Origin: Nostoc sp. MS1
Lineage (GTDB): Bacteria; Cyanobacteriota; Cyanobacteriia; Cyanobacteriales; Nostocaceae
Length of the DNA: 64,000 nt
Reading direction: 5' to 3'
Assembly: GCF_019976755.1 (NCBI RefSeq)
Contig: NZ_AP023441.1
Span: 1,981,501 to 2,045,500 of the forward strand
This document shows positions 25,463-34,511 of this stretch, piece after piece (the first letter of the stretch is position 1; each line of letters starts with the position of its first letter). The translations under genes were made by a program, and so were the position numbers. The notes beneath the pieces are model-generated. The model did not search any database. It saw only the letters and a list, made by a program, of their open reading frames with translations, and was not told the DNA's origin.

Positions 25463-27799
25463 ATGAGAATTTTATTGGTAGAAGATGACGAACTGATAGG
25501 CGAATTACTTGTTAAATCACTAACAAGTCAGCACTATACTGTGGATTTCGCTCAAGATGGGCAGGAAGGTTGGGATTTAGCGGAATTATATACCTATGAC
25601 TTGATTTTGCTAGATTTAATCCTGCCTAAACTGGATGGAATTAGCTTTTGTCGTCGGTTACGAGCAGCTGGTAATCAAACACCAATTCTCTTGTTAACTG
25701 CTCAAGACACCAGCACTATCAAGGTGAAAGGATTAGATGCTGGAGCGGATGATTATGTGGCTAAACCTTTTGATTTTCAAGAATTGTTAGCTAGAATCAG
25801 GGCTTTACTACGTCGTGGTGGTTCAGCATTACCGCCTCTATTGGAGTGGAATAACCTGCGACTTGATCCTAGTACATGCGAAGTCACCTGTGATGAAAAA
25901 CTCTTACATTTAACGCCTAAAGAATATGGCTTACTAGAACTATTTCTCCGCAACAGCCACCGGATTTTTAGCTGTAGTGCTTTAATAGACCATTTATGGT
26001 CATTTGAAGAACCACCCACAGAAGATACAGTCAGATCCCACATTAAAGGATTGCGGCAAAAGCTCAAAGCATCAGGAGTAGCAGGAGATCCCATTGATAC
26101 AGTTTATGGAATTGGGTATCGGCTAAAGCCGGCGCAGGTAGTAGACAAAGAGGAATCAACTACAGAGAAAGTTACAGCAAATGCTTCCGCCGCCAGCCAA
26201 GTGGAAAGTGGGGTGACAAAAATCTGGGGGGAAGTAGTAGAGAAAATTGAGGAGCGAGTAGCGGTAATTGAGCAAGCTTCTAGTAAGTTGTTACAAAATA
26301 AAGCTAGTGAGGAAATACGGTCAAAAGCCAAACTAGAGGCTCACAAGTTAGTTGGTTCTTTGGGTATGTTTGGCTCTGATGAGGGTTCCCGCCTAGCTCA
26401 AGAAATTGAATCTTTGTTAGATAATGGCAAAGCACTAAAACCTGCTGCTAAAAAGCAATTAGGGCAAGTGGTAGGAGCATTGCGCCAAGAATTACAAAAT
26501 CTCAAATCAGGGTCTAAATTAGTATCGTTACCAGTTGAATCAGCAGCAGATGATCGCCCTTTAGTCTTAATTATTGATCAAGACCAAAAATTTGCTGAGG
26601 AAGTAGCCAAGGAGATCAACAATCAAGGTTTGAGGGTGGAAATTGCGTCAGATGCGATCGCCTCTAAACAATTGATAGCAAAAAATAGTCCCAACTTTGT
26701 CTTACTCGACCTTTCCACCACGGACAATCCCGACAACTCTCTCAATTTGTTAGCAGAACTGAGCAACCGTACTCCGCCAATACCCGTGGTAGTCTTAACT
26801 GCTGAGGACAGCTTACTCGACCGGGTGAAAGTTGCTCATTTGGGTGGAAGGGGAATTTTACTCAAACCTGTCACTCCATCTCAAGTCTTAGAAACCGTCA
26901 ACCAAACACTACAACAATCCCACACGACTGAAGCACGGGTGATGATTGTAGATGATGACCCACAAATATTAACAGCACTCCAAGCTTTACTTAGTCCTTG
27001 GGGAATAAAGGTTTATACCCTCGACGATCCCCAAAAGTTTTTAGCAGCAATGCAATATGCAAAGCCAGAACTGTTAATTATAGATATGGAAATGGCAGGA
27101 ATAAGCGGTGTAGAGTTATGCCAAATTGCTCGTAAACAACCCCAATGGACTAGTTTACCAATTCTTTTTCTGACCACTCATAACGATACTGCAACTAGAC
27201 ATCAAATATTCGCTGTCGGCGCGGATGATTATATAAATAAACCAATTGTCGAACCAGAACTATTAGCCAGGATTCTCAACCGCCTAGAACGCACACGCTG
27301 GTTACGGAGTTTAGCAGAAATCGACACGCTCACATTTGTAGCAAATCGTCGCAAATCTACCCAGGAATTAAATAAGCATCTTCAATGGAGTGAAACTCAT
27401 AACAAGCCCTTCAGCTTGGCTATTGTAGAATTAGACGACCTGAAGCAAATTAATTACACCTACGGGCATGAAGTGGGCGATCGCGTTTTATCCAGACTCG
27501 GAGAAATATTAAAGCATAACTTTCATAACCAGGATGTAGTCGGACGTTGGGGTGGTACGGAGTTTGTTGTAGGTATGCCCGTGATGACTAAACATGAAGC
27601 AGTCAGAAGACTAGTGGAAATACTGAAAGAATTTCGCCAAATCAAATTTACTGGTACTAATCATCAGTCCTTTCATGCCACCTTTAGCGCCGCAGTTGTG
27701 GTATATCCCCAAGATGGGGACAAACTTGAAGCGCTTTACCAAGCTGCTGACGCACTTCTCAAGCAAGCCAAGGTGGGTGGTAGAAATCGGGTTTTTTAA
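25463..27799 (+). CDS. Six-domain response regulator: REC-wHTH-Hpt-REC-REC-GGDEF
   Basis: The ATG at 25463 gives 778 residues; the TTG at 25445 is less likely. Domains in order: receiver 1 (about 1-115; LLVEDDE, LILLDLILPKLDG, lysine in VAKPFDF), OmpR-type winged helix (about 125-225; LTPKEYGLLELFL, IDTVYGIGYRL), Hpt (about 250-350; AHKLVGSLGMFG with the phospho-histidine), receiver 2 (about 365-480; VLLDLSTTD), receiver 3 (about 488-605; MIVDDDP, IIDMEMAG, INKPIVEP) and GGDEF (about 615-775). The signature of the last is GGTEF, with Thr in place of the Asp/Glu needed for diguanylate synthesis, so it may be inactive. One protein thus holds DNA-binding, phosphorelay and nucleotide-signalling modules. 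No kinase gene is adjacent. Confidence 0.88.
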   Translation: MRILLVEDDELIGELLVKSLTSQHYTVDFAQDGQEGWDLAELYTYDLILLDLILPKLDGISFCRRLRAAGNQTPILLLTAQDTSTIKVKGLDAGADDYVAKPFDFQELLARIRALLRRGGSALPPLLEWNNLRLDPSTCEVTCDEKLLHLTPKEYGLLELFLRNSHRIFSCSALIDHLWSFEEPPTEDTVRSHIKGLRQKLKASGVAGDPIDTVYGIGYRLKPAQVVDKEESTTEKVTANASAASQVESGVTKIWGEVVEKIEERVAVIEQASSKLLQNKASEEIRSKAKLEAHKLVGSLGMFGSDEGSRLAQEIESLLDNGKALKPAAKKQLGQVVGALRQELQNLKSGSKLVSLPVESAADDRPLVLIIDQDQKFAEEVAKEINNQGLRVEIASDAIASKQLIAKNSPNFVLLDLSTTDNPDNSLNLLAELSNRTPPIPVVVLTAEDSLLDRVKVAHLGGRGILLKPVTPSQVLETVNQTLQQSHTTEARVMIVDDDPQILTALQALLSPWGIKVYTLDDPQKFLAAMQYAKPELLIIDMEMAGISGVELCQIARKQPQWTSLPILFLTTHNDTATRHQIFAVGADDYINKPIVEPELLARILNRLERTRWLRSLAEIDTLTFVANRRKSTQELNKHLQWSETHNKPFSLAIVELDDLKQINYTYGHEVGDRVLSRLGEILKHNFHNQDVVGRWGGTEFVVGMPVMTKHEAVRRLVEILKEFRQIKFTGTNHQSFHATFSAAVVVYPQDGDKLEALYQAADALLKQAKVGGRNRVF

Positions 27800-27868
27800 T
27801 TTGTTAACCTATCAGGGGTGGTACGCCCCTATCTATTAGGCATCTTGTAAAATGCGATCAAACCTTTG

Positions 27869-27900
27869 CAAAGCGAAGAGTTGATTAGCTCCTCGCTTTG
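27869..27900. terminator. Bidirectional terminator between convergent genes
   Basis: CAAAGCGAAGAG (27869-27880) pairs with CTCCTCGCTTTG (27889-27900) through 12 positions with one G-T wobble and an 8-base loop. It separates the multi-domain regulator from the convergent DUF4360 gene. Confidence 0.65.
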
Positions 27901-27907
27901 AAATGGG

Positions 27908-28513
27908 CTAACGGCACTGACGATATTTGATGTAGTAAACCAAACCACGATGGGAAAGGTCAAAAGAGTCAACAGTAGCTACCCCTTGACCACTAGCAGT
28001 CATTGCAGCATTAACCCGCATATTTACGCTGTCACCACAACTTGACCAGACATCAGCCACAGTTGCTAATTCATCTCGGACGTTGTAGTCTGTTTCGCCT
28101 CTAAATGTTCTAGAAAAAACAGGCCCACGCTGACCTGCAAAGAAGTATTCTGCTCTGAGTCTGCCGATTGTAGAGGGAGCTACATAGCCTCGATAATCAG
28201 CATCGTAGAGGGAGATTTGAAAGCCTTGAGGAACCTTAATAGGAATGCTCATGTTACAGCTTTTACGCCTTTCTGCTGACTTATTTCCCTCAGCTATAAA
28301 CTTATCAAATAGAATGGTTAGCTCTTGACCATCAGGACTGACGCTAACGCTAGCAGATCCTTCAGGGCAACCGTTACCACCATATCCTGCGCCTAGTATT
28401 TCAACTTTACTGTTGGCAAGGGCAGGGCCTACGGAAGCTGTAATTAATGTAGCCGCAGCCAAAAAAGCTTGAACACAATTAATAGATGTTTTTGTGAACT
28501 TTAGAGTATTCAT
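27908..28513 (-). CDS. Secreted DUF4360 family protein
   Basis: A 201-residue exported protein. A signal peptide is clear (hydrophobic AFLAAATLITASVGPALANS, cut after ALA-N). The mature part has the DUF4360 pattern, starting VEILGAGYGGNGCPEGS and continuing ILFDKFIAEG, KSCNMSIPIKVPQGFQISLYDADYRGY. Several conserved cysteines (CPEG, KSCN, SSCGD, RQCR at the end) suggest disulphides. The family is found in fungi and bacteria as small secreted proteins without known function. It is a single gene, preceded by about 700 bases of gene-free AT-rich DNA. Confidence 0.85.
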   Translation of the reverse strand: MNTLKFTKTSINCVQAFLAAATLITASVGPALANSKVEILGAGYGGNGCPEGSASVSVSPDGQELTILFDKFIAEGNKSAERRKSCNMSIPIKVPQGFQISLYDADYRGYVAPSTIGRLRAEYFFAGQRGPVFSRTFRGETDYNVRDELATVADVWSSCGDSVNMRVNAAMTASGQGVATVDSFDLSHRGLVYYIKYRQCR

Positions 28514-29172
28514 TACTCACCTGACTTTAGTGTGTTGAACACTATTAGATTCAAATTTGTTGTGGGGTGTTCCTGAAAAATGAGATAAAAAAGTTTCCCA
28601 AATATATTTAGTTTCAAAACCGAGATTATATATGCTTCTTGAGCTTTGATTACGGATTTGTTACATTTCAAGGTTTGAAAGATAGCTATTTTTATAGCTA
28701 AATATGTTAAGTTTAATTATTTTAAAAATGAACTGCTTACCTATGGTAAAAAGCTTTTTAAAACAAGGATAGCAAGCAAAAACTCCACCTCAAATCATCG
28801 AAAAAATAGGTGAAATAATTATTGCAAATATATTATGTATGCAAACTAAAATTTTACCAACCATAATTTACTGAATGGTTGATAATATAATCAATACAAA
28901 ACTCAATTTCTTAAGTTAGAAGAAGTTGATGATTTATCAAATAATAGATAAATCAATAAGGGATTTAGCTTACAGAATTAAATAATTAGCTGTCTACAAT
29001 TAGTAGTGTTCCGACTAATTAATCGTAATTCCTAACTTCTGAGTTTTTGGTCAAGCTGTTAATATTCAATATATACTTACATATTGACTAAGAATTTTCG
29101 TCTATGTTCCCGCGAAATTACGTAAGCAATTGGCTAACATCTGCGGTAGGCGATCGCCTACCTTCAAAAGTT
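28514..29172. other. AT-rich gene-free region
   Basis: No credible reading frame, repeat family or promoter was recognised. A short hairpin TTAGT/ACTAA is near 29000. The region lies upstream of the DUF4360 gene and downstream of the ABM gene, so it may hold the DUF4360 promoter. Confidence 0.5.
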
Positions 29173-29198
29173 AAGGGTAGGTTGTGAGTCTACCCCTT
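29173..29198 (-). terminator. Hairpin after the double-ABM gene
   Basis: On the minus strand AAGGGGTAG pairs with CTACCCTT around a loop of about nine bases, 17 bases past the stop codon, followed by AACTTTT. Read on the plus strand it also ends in ACTTTTT. Confidence 0.55.
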
Positions 29199-29214
29199 GT
29201 GACTTTTTAATTTG

Positions 29215-29895
29215 TCACTGTACAACTAACCTGTGAGCATCGGCTGCGAAAGAAACTTCGTAGAGATGGGTTTCAATCCTGTCACACGCACCTTCAAGAA
29301 GGCTCATCAATGGCTCATGTTGAGTCAATACATCAGCAATAGTGTGCGATGCTGAAGCCTTCCACTGGGTGTAGTTCAAAATACGAGTGCCATCAAGACT
29401 ACGGTGAAGACTCATCGAAACAAAACCAGCTTGCTGCTTTGCAAAAGAACAGAGTTCTTGCTTCAAAGTCTCTAATGCTTGCTGCTGGTGTGGCGGTTTA
29501 GTTGAGAAGAGACTAATCAACGTCACAACTCCATTTTGAGGCTCAATGATAGCTTGTTGTCCGACAGCAAAAGCAACTTCGTAGTATCGTAGATCCATCT
29601 TGACGTTTAGTGCCTGGTATCGAGCAAATCCTGCCATGATTTCTGGGTTTTCATGAATCACTTCGCTTGATCGTTGATCCGTCCACTGCACGTAATTTAC
29701 AACACTGACTCCATCCAGACTACGATGAAAATTAGCATTGAGAAATCCAGGCTGCTTTCGTATTGAGGAATCGGTCTGTGATTTAAGCACATCAAGCAAG
29801 GCTTGCTGATTTTCAGGGGCAATCGTGAACACATTGATAAACGTCGTAATCCCACTGTTAACTTGAATGGTTGCGGGAAGATAATGAGTTGGCAT
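29215..29895 (-). CDS. Tandem ABM-domain (antibiotic biosynthesis monooxygenase-like) protein
   Basis: A 226-residue protein made of two repeats of the ferredoxin-like ABM fold. Repeat 1 is about 15-110 (TTFINVFTIAPENQQALLDVL, GFLNANFHRSLDGVSVVNYVQW); repeat 2 about 122-218 (VVTLISLFSTKPPHQQQALETL, GFVSMSLHRSLDGTRILNYTQW). The shared HRSLDG and NY-x-QW patterns show internal duplication. Single ABM proteins act as cofactor-free oxygenases or heme-degrading enzymes and work as dimers, so this could be a covalent dimer. The substrate is unknown. It follows an AraC-family gene on the same strand after 95 bases, which probably regulates it. Cytosolic; no signal peptide. Confidence 0.85.
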   Translation of the reverse strand: MPTHYLPATIQVNSGITTFINVFTIAPENQQALLDVLKSQTDSSIRKQPGFLNANFHRSLDGVSVVNYVQWTDQRSSEVIHENPEIMAGFARYQALNVKMDLRYYEVAFAVGQQAIIEPQNGVVTLISLFSTKPPHQQQALETLKQELCSFAKQQAGFVSMSLHRSLDGTRILNYTQWKASASHTIADVLTQHEPLMSLLEGACDRIETHLYEVSFAADAHRLVVQ

Positions 29896-29990
29896 TGAAA
29901 GTTCTCCTAAGTTACTGCCCTGAGTGTAGCGATCGCATCAAGACAAAACTTTCCTGTCTTTGCTCAAACTATGCTGCTTTTGCTCTAACT

Positions 29991-30893
29991 TTATTGCTGA
30001 TTTCGATAATACTTAGGTGTTGTACCAGTGATGCGACGAAATAGTCGTGTAAACGCACTAGGTGTAGCAAAACCAACTTGGAGCGCAATATCTGTGATAG
30101 GTAATTGGCTGTGCCGTAGTAACTGCTTCGCCCGGTCAAGCCGTTGTCTTGTGATGTACTGATGAGGAGCGACTCCGGTTGATTGCTTAAACTGGCGGCA
30201 GAAGTGGTACAAACTCATCCCCAATGCCTCAGCAACTTGAGCCAGCGTAAACGATTGATCTAAGTGGGACTCAATAAAATCCAGGGCTTGAGTCAATTTG
30301 TATTTTGGTAAACCTCCAAGATTTGATGGTAAATAAGCTTTCCAAGCCACATGATTTTGCAGCAACTGTGCAACTAATGCAGTTGCCAACGAGTCTCCAA
30401 AGAAAGTGCCAACTGGATGTCCCGCAAGCAAGTCAGAATGTAGCGACACTGCAATTTGTTGAATCAAGGGATCAAATATGGCAACCTTTGGAATTAATTC
30501 AATTTGGTCTGCTCTAATAGATTCATGAGCAATTTGCTCGAAAAACTGGGGAGAGATTCCCAGTAGGGAAAACTCGGCTTCTTGTTGCCAGAACGACCAA
30601 TAGCTTACCCCGGTGGGAATAATTAAAATCTCACCACCTTGATAATGGTGCTGATGTAACTGATTGTCTAAGCGATGTTCTACCGGAACTGAGTATCCAG
30701 GACTTGTTATGCCAATCAAATGCTGTGTCCATTGATGGGTTGGCGACTCATAAGTGAAATGATGGTAATGGGAGAAAAAGAGTCCATGCCACTGAGCCGA
30801 TTGGCTTGAGCCTACAGGATGACAAGAAATTACTTGTTCTACACTCTGGGAACAAGTTAAATCTGCAATCAAAGTTTTCTGTTTGAAACTCAT
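29991..30893 (-). CDS. AraC family transcriptional regulator
   Basis: A 300-residue regulator. The N-terminal half is an effector-binding cupin-like domain (HQHHYQGGEILIIPTGVSYW near residues 85-105). The C-terminal about 100 residues hold the two helix-turn-helix units: FTLAQVAEALGMSLYHFCRQFKQ and ITDIALQVGFATPSAFTRLFRR, followed by GTTPKYYR. It is encoded directly upstream of the double-ABM gene in the same direction and likely activates it in response to a small molecule, possibly a quinone or aromatic compound; this is inference from context. The order AraC then ABM-like enzyme is common for detoxification modules. Confidence 0.9.
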   Translation of the reverse strand: MSFKQKTLIADLTCSQSVEQVISCHPVGSSQSAQWHGLFFSHYHHFTYESPTHQWTQHLIGITSPGYSVPVEHRLDNQLHQHHYQGGEILIIPTGVSYWSFWQQEAEFSLLGISPQFFEQIAHESIRADQIELIPKVAIFDPLIQQIAVSLHSDLLAGHPVGTFFGDSLATALVAQLLQNHVAWKAYLPSNLGGLPKYKLTQALDFIESHLDQSFTLAQVAEALGMSLYHFCRQFKQSTGVAPHQYITRQRLDRAKQLLRHSQLPITDIALQVGFATPSAFTRLFRRITGTTPKYYRNQQ

Positions 30894-31104
30894 CCGCTTG
30901 GATTTGCTGTAACTCCCGCATACCTTAGCTTAATTCCTGAGTCTGTACCTCCCTCTCAAGTATTGCATTGCGAATTTAGCCCTAAGCAAACCTTATAGCA
31001 ATTCAAAATTAGGAAAGTAGTTTCAAATACTGTGCATAAAAAAAGCGGGCTAACCGCTATGACTTGGTTAACCCGTGCAGCTTTGGGAACGCGCAGAGAA
31101 ATTG

Positions 31105-31455
31105 TTATTGCAATACTAATTTCACGTTGGCGTTTTGTAGACCGCGCTGTTTTACTTCAGCCAAGGTTTTGTTAACAGCGTATTTTTGATTGATGGAGTT
31201 GATTAACTCGGTTTGGTTGTGCTTTTTAGCAACACCCCACAGGTCAGCGATGAGGTCGAAGGAACCATCGCTGTTGCGAGACCAACCTAAGTCATATTCG
31301 CCGTCCAAAACTGCAACGATGTCGGAACGAACGCGCTGACCATTGTAACCACGAACATCAGCTTCAGTCTTTACTGAGATGCCCAGGTCGCGCAAAGAAG
31401 CTTTGAGGATTTCAGCATCGGTGATTTTGGTGCGAAGAGTGCTAAAGTGAGACAT
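31105..31455 (-). CDS. ycf35: Ycf35 family protein (DUF1257)
   Basis: The ATG at 31455 is preceded by a strong GGAGG site and gives a 116-residue protein starting MSHFSTLRTKITDAE, the typical Ycf35 beginning; the longer frame from 31494 reads through this site and is not used. The core GISVKTEADVRGYNGQRVRSD and GSFDLIADLWGVA are conserved in cyanobacteria and red-algal plastids. The function is unknown. It follows the ycf46 AAA-ATPase gene on the same strand with about 140 bases between, and the pair is conserved in cyanobacteria, suggesting that they act together. Small and soluble. Confidence 0.88.
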   Translation of the reverse strand: MSHFSTLRTKITDAEILKASLRDLGISVKTEADVRGYNGQRVRSDIVAVLDGEYDLGWSRNSDGSFDLIADLWGVAKKHNQTELINSINQKYAVNKTLAEVKQRGLQNANVKLVLQ

Positions 31456-31596
31456 TTGGGTTTCCTCCAGTGAGAAGATTGAGAAAAAGGACAACGTTTG
31501 TTTTTAGGGAAGCCGCGCATATTTGGGAACGGCTTTTTTCTCGTAACTGCTAGCTTTGGGGGCTAGCCTTTCCCCTTGGGTAGCAAGGGAAAGCTT

Positions 31597-33105
31597 TTAG
31601 AACTCCATGCGCTGGTATTCAGCGACGGAGGATGCTGCGGGTCTTGCCCTCTGTCTAGCCCAGTCACGTAGGGCCGTTACCTGTTCTTGCATCGTGCGAG
31701 ACAGTGGCAATGTAGCTTTGAGCGCAGCAATAATATCTAGTTGGGTGAACTCGCGGTCTTGGGCAAATGCTTCATACATTGCCGCAACAAGCGCTTGTTC
31801 AATTTCTGCTCCAGAAAATCCGTCTGACATCTTGGCGAGTTGCTCCAAATCAAACCTAGAGATGTCTTCACGACGTTTATTCAGGTGGATCTTGAATATA
31901 TCACTCCTTTCTTCAGGTGTGGGCAGATCCACAAAGAAAATTTCATCAAAACGACCCTTCCTCAAAAATTCTCCAGGTAGCCGTTCTACACGGTTGGCTG
32001 TCGCCATGACAAACACTGGAGATTTTTTCTCCTGCATCCATGTGAGGAAAGACCCAAATATTCTGCTAGATGTACCGCCATCTGAGTCACCAGAACCAGC
32101 GCTACCAGCAAATGATTTATCTAATTCGTCAATGAACAGAATCGCTGGTGAGATAGATTCTGCTGTTTTCAGGGCATTACGCAGATTAGCTTCACTTCGC
32201 CCCACCATTGAACCGTCGTAAACTCGCCCCATATCCAAACGCAACAGGGGTAAACCCCACAGGCGGGATGTTGTCTTGGCGATTAATGATTTACCACAAC
32301 CAGGAACACCTAAAATTAACATCCCTTTTGGTTGGGGTAGACCATACTCTCTAGCTCTTTCTGTAAACGCATTTGAGCGTTGTTTGAGCCATTTCTTTAA
32401 TTCTTCTAAGCCACCTACAGCGTCTATGGTTTCATCTTCTTCGATGTATTCTAGAATACCATTACGCCGGATGAGTTGCTTTTTCTCAGATAGAACTATG
32501 TCTACTTCTTCTTCGGTCAAGCGCCCGGTGGTTACTTGGGCTTTGCGATACACTTTCTCAGCTTCATCTTTAGTTAAGCCTAAAGCTGCTTTGAGAAGTT
32601 TTTCCCGCGCGTCTGTAGTTAAGCGTCTACCACGATTTTGATCTAAATGGTGAGTTAAAACTTTGTTTAACTCAGACATGTCGGGTAATTGGAAATCTAA
32701 TACGACTACTTCTTTTTCTAGTTCTATGGGTACTTGCTGCATCGGTGACATCAAAATGATGTTCTTTTGCGTACCTTTGAAGCTAGCGATCGCATCACGT
32801 AACGACCTTGTAATCGGGGCAGCATCAATAAAGGGATGTAAATCTTTAAAAATAAAAATACCAGGTTCTTTCTGCCGTATAACCCAATCGATCGCCGCTT
32901 CTGGCGAACCAGTGTTGTGTGGGTTAGCTCTGGGTTGACCATACTCCACGATGCCATGAGTTACTGTCCAAACATACAGTCGGCGTTGGGGCCTTAACAT
33001 TTGGGCGATTGTGGAAATTGCCTGCTCTGCCCGCTCTTCCTCGGAGGTCACAAGGTAGATTAGTGGGTATTGAGCTTGGATGAGAATATTGAGCTCTTCT
33101 TTCAT
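31597..33105 (-). CDS. ycf46: Ycf46 AAA-type ATPase
   Basis: A 502-residue AAA protein. An N-terminal domain of about 200 residues starts with ELNILIQAQYPLIYLVTSEEERA, resembling an incomplete ATPase domain. The active AAA module (about 245-450) has Walker A LGVPGCGKSLIAKTT, Walker B AILFIDELDKSF, an arginine-finger region (EFLRKGRFDEIFFVDLP) and sensor residues (MATANR). The family is confined to cyanobacteria and some plastids; the Synechocystis homologue has been linked to photosynthesis and inorganic-carbon use. It lies between an RHH/zinc-ribbon protein gene upstream and ycf35 downstream on the same strand. Partner and substrate are unknown. Confidence 0.92.
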   Translation of the reverse strand: MKEELNILIQAQYPLIYLVTSEEERAEQAISTIAQMLRPQRRLYVWTVTHGIVEYGQPRANPHNTGSPEAAIDWVIRQKEPGIFIFKDLHPFIDAAPITRSLRDAIASFKGTQKNIILMSPMQQVPIELEKEVVVLDFQLPDMSELNKVLTHHLDQNRGRRLTTDAREKLLKAALGLTKDEAEKVYRKAQVTTGRLTEEEVDIVLSEKKQLIRRNGILEYIEEDETIDAVGGLEELKKWLKQRSNAFTERAREYGLPQPKGMLILGVPGCGKSLIAKTTSRLWGLPLLRLDMGRVYDGSMVGRSEANLRNALKTAESISPAILFIDELDKSFAGSAGSGDSDGGTSSRIFGSFLTWMQEKKSPVFVMATANRVERLPGEFLRKGRFDEIFFVDLPTPEERSDIFKIHLNKRREDISRFDLEQLAKMSDGFSGAEIEQALVAAMYEAFAQDREFTQLDIIAALKATLPLSRTMQEQVTALRDWARQRARPAASSVAEYQRMEF

Positions 33106-33193
33106 AAATCGACCTGCTTGAGACCCTAGTACAGTAAAGACATCGTTTCGTTTGTGACAACAACCGAATTATGATTTCCTTTCTAATTCGTAT

Positions 33194-33541
33194 CTAGCAA
33201 GGAACCAATTCTTCCTCACCCTTGGGATGGGTTTCTGCTTCCGTCATTTCATCAATGGGAAGATGCTCTTGACCGACTAATCCAGGTTGATTTCCTAAAT
33301 TAATCAATTCCCCATCACGTAATACCAATGAACTTTCACAAGTGGGACATGAATATACTCGATGAGTTCGTCCGTATGTTGAAGCCTCTAATTCCTCAAC
33401 TAAATGTGGGTTAGCTAAGTAGAAACCAAGAGCGCGTTCAGCTAAATCTGACATGTGTTCAGAATCAATTGCTGAACGAATCTTCAGCTTCTTGTGCAGT
33501 TCAGGCGATAGATATAACGTAACCTTTTGCTTAGTTTGCAT
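33194..33541 (-). CDS. RHH-type DNA-binding protein with half zinc ribbon
   Basis: From the ATG at 33541 the protein has 115 residues. The N-terminal about 45 (QKVTLYLSPELHKKLKIRSA, MSDLAERALGFYL) match a ribbon-helix-helix fold. The middle contains a CPTC pair in YSCPTCESSLVL that resembles one knuckle of a zinc ribbon; the second pair is missing apart from a single C-terminal cysteine. The tail is acidic. It sits about 90 bases upstream of ycf46 in the same direction. It may be an autoregulator of the ycf46-ycf35 unit or an antitoxin-like protein without toxin. The start at 33553 is possible but adds only four residues. Confidence 0.65.
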   Translation of the reverse strand: MQTKQKVTLYLSPELHKKLKIRSAIDSEHMSDLAERALGFYLANPHLVEELEASTYGRTHRVYSCPTCESSLVLRDGELINLGNQPGLVGQEHLPIDEMTEAETHPKGEEELVPC

Positions 33542-33874
33542 ATAACTTTTCAATGGCCTTACCCGGGTATGTATATTACGGTATCGATTGCCAGCTTGGT
33601 TGTCAAGCCAGTAAGACGCTTTGACGGCTATTTTGTCATACTTCTTTACAATTGACGTAAAGTTGTTACAAATAACGTCGAAGTCTTATGTTATCTATAA
33701 AACTAAACCTAAATAAGTTTTGTATAAAATCAAATGGCTAATATATTGCCTGCAATGGTTTATATGTATATCTTTTTGGTTTCAGAAATGAGAGAAATAA
33801 CAATAAATATTGTAGTAATAAAACATAGAATAACTGTATTTATTTATACTTTTTCGAGAAAAGCTCTAAAAGGA

Positions 33875-34360
33875 ATGTTTAATGGCAAAGCATTTTGTCT
33901 TTTAGCGTTTTCCTTAACATTGTGGGCTTGTAGTACGCCCATCTTAGATATCACCAGTATTCGTTGGAAAACTTATAGCAATTCACGCTACGGCTTTGAG
34001 TTCCCCTATCCCAGCAACTGGAATCCCTTAAATGCGCCTACAAATGATGATGGAATTGCTTTTGTCTCACCCAAAAATAGCGACGTAGAAATTCGCGGCT
34101 GGGCAAGTAATCAGTTATCGAAACCCATTAATGGAGATGGAGAGAGCGAAACATCAGGTAGCTATAACTTTCAAACTACTCAAGGCTTAAGGGGATGGCT
34201 GTTAGTAGAAACAGGGAACACTGTTAGTTCTATGAAGTTGACATTGAATCAGAATCAGGTAGAGTACCACTGGCAAGGCAAAAGCCCAAGTCAAGATTTT
34301 GCTAACTACCATCCTTTGTTCTATTACATTGCCCAGCAGTATAGGGTGACGGGGAGATGA
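33875..34360 (+). CDS. Lipoprotein of unknown function
   Basis: The ATG at 33875, preceded by AAAAGGA, gives 161 residues with a lipoprotein signal: MFNGKAFCLLAFSLTLWAC, the lipobox being LWAC with the lipidated Cys. The mature part (IRWKTYSNSRYGFEFPYPSNW, DDGIAFVSPKNSDVEIRGW) resembles the secreted beta-rich domain of PsbP-like or lipid-binding proteins, but similarity is weak. The frame extends upstream to 33734 without a better start. It would be anchored in the periplasmic face of a membrane. No operon partner; a MITE copy lies downstream. Function not assigned. Confidence 0.65.
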   Translation: MFNGKAFCLLAFSLTLWACSTPILDITSIRWKTYSNSRYGFEFPYPSNWNPLNAPTNDDGIAFVSPKNSDVEIRGWASNQLSKPINGDGESETSGSYNFQTTQGLRGWLLVETGNTVSSMKLTLNQNQVEYHWQGKSPSQDFANYHPLFYYIAQQYRVTGR

Positions 34361-34394
34361 GGGACATAATATTCTTTAGTAACTAAAACTCATA

Positions 34395-34511
34395 TAAGTG
34401 AGTCGGTGAGAAAAAACAAAACTAAGTTAAGAAAGGTAAACAAAGCTATAACCCTCTTCCCTTCTGCCTCCTGCCTTGCCATAGCGATAATTTTTAACAC
34501 TGAGCTACTTA
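34395..34511. mobile_element. MITE-like element, short copy
   Basis: A 117-base element starting TAAGTGAGTCGGTGAG and ending CACTGAGCTACTTA, differing from the 8406-8568 copy at four positions plus absence of the 46-base central insert. It has imperfect terminal inverted repeats and no coding capacity. It lies between the lipoprotein gene and sqdB, followed by a pyrimidine-rich CTCC tract up to about 34575. Confidence 0.7.
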
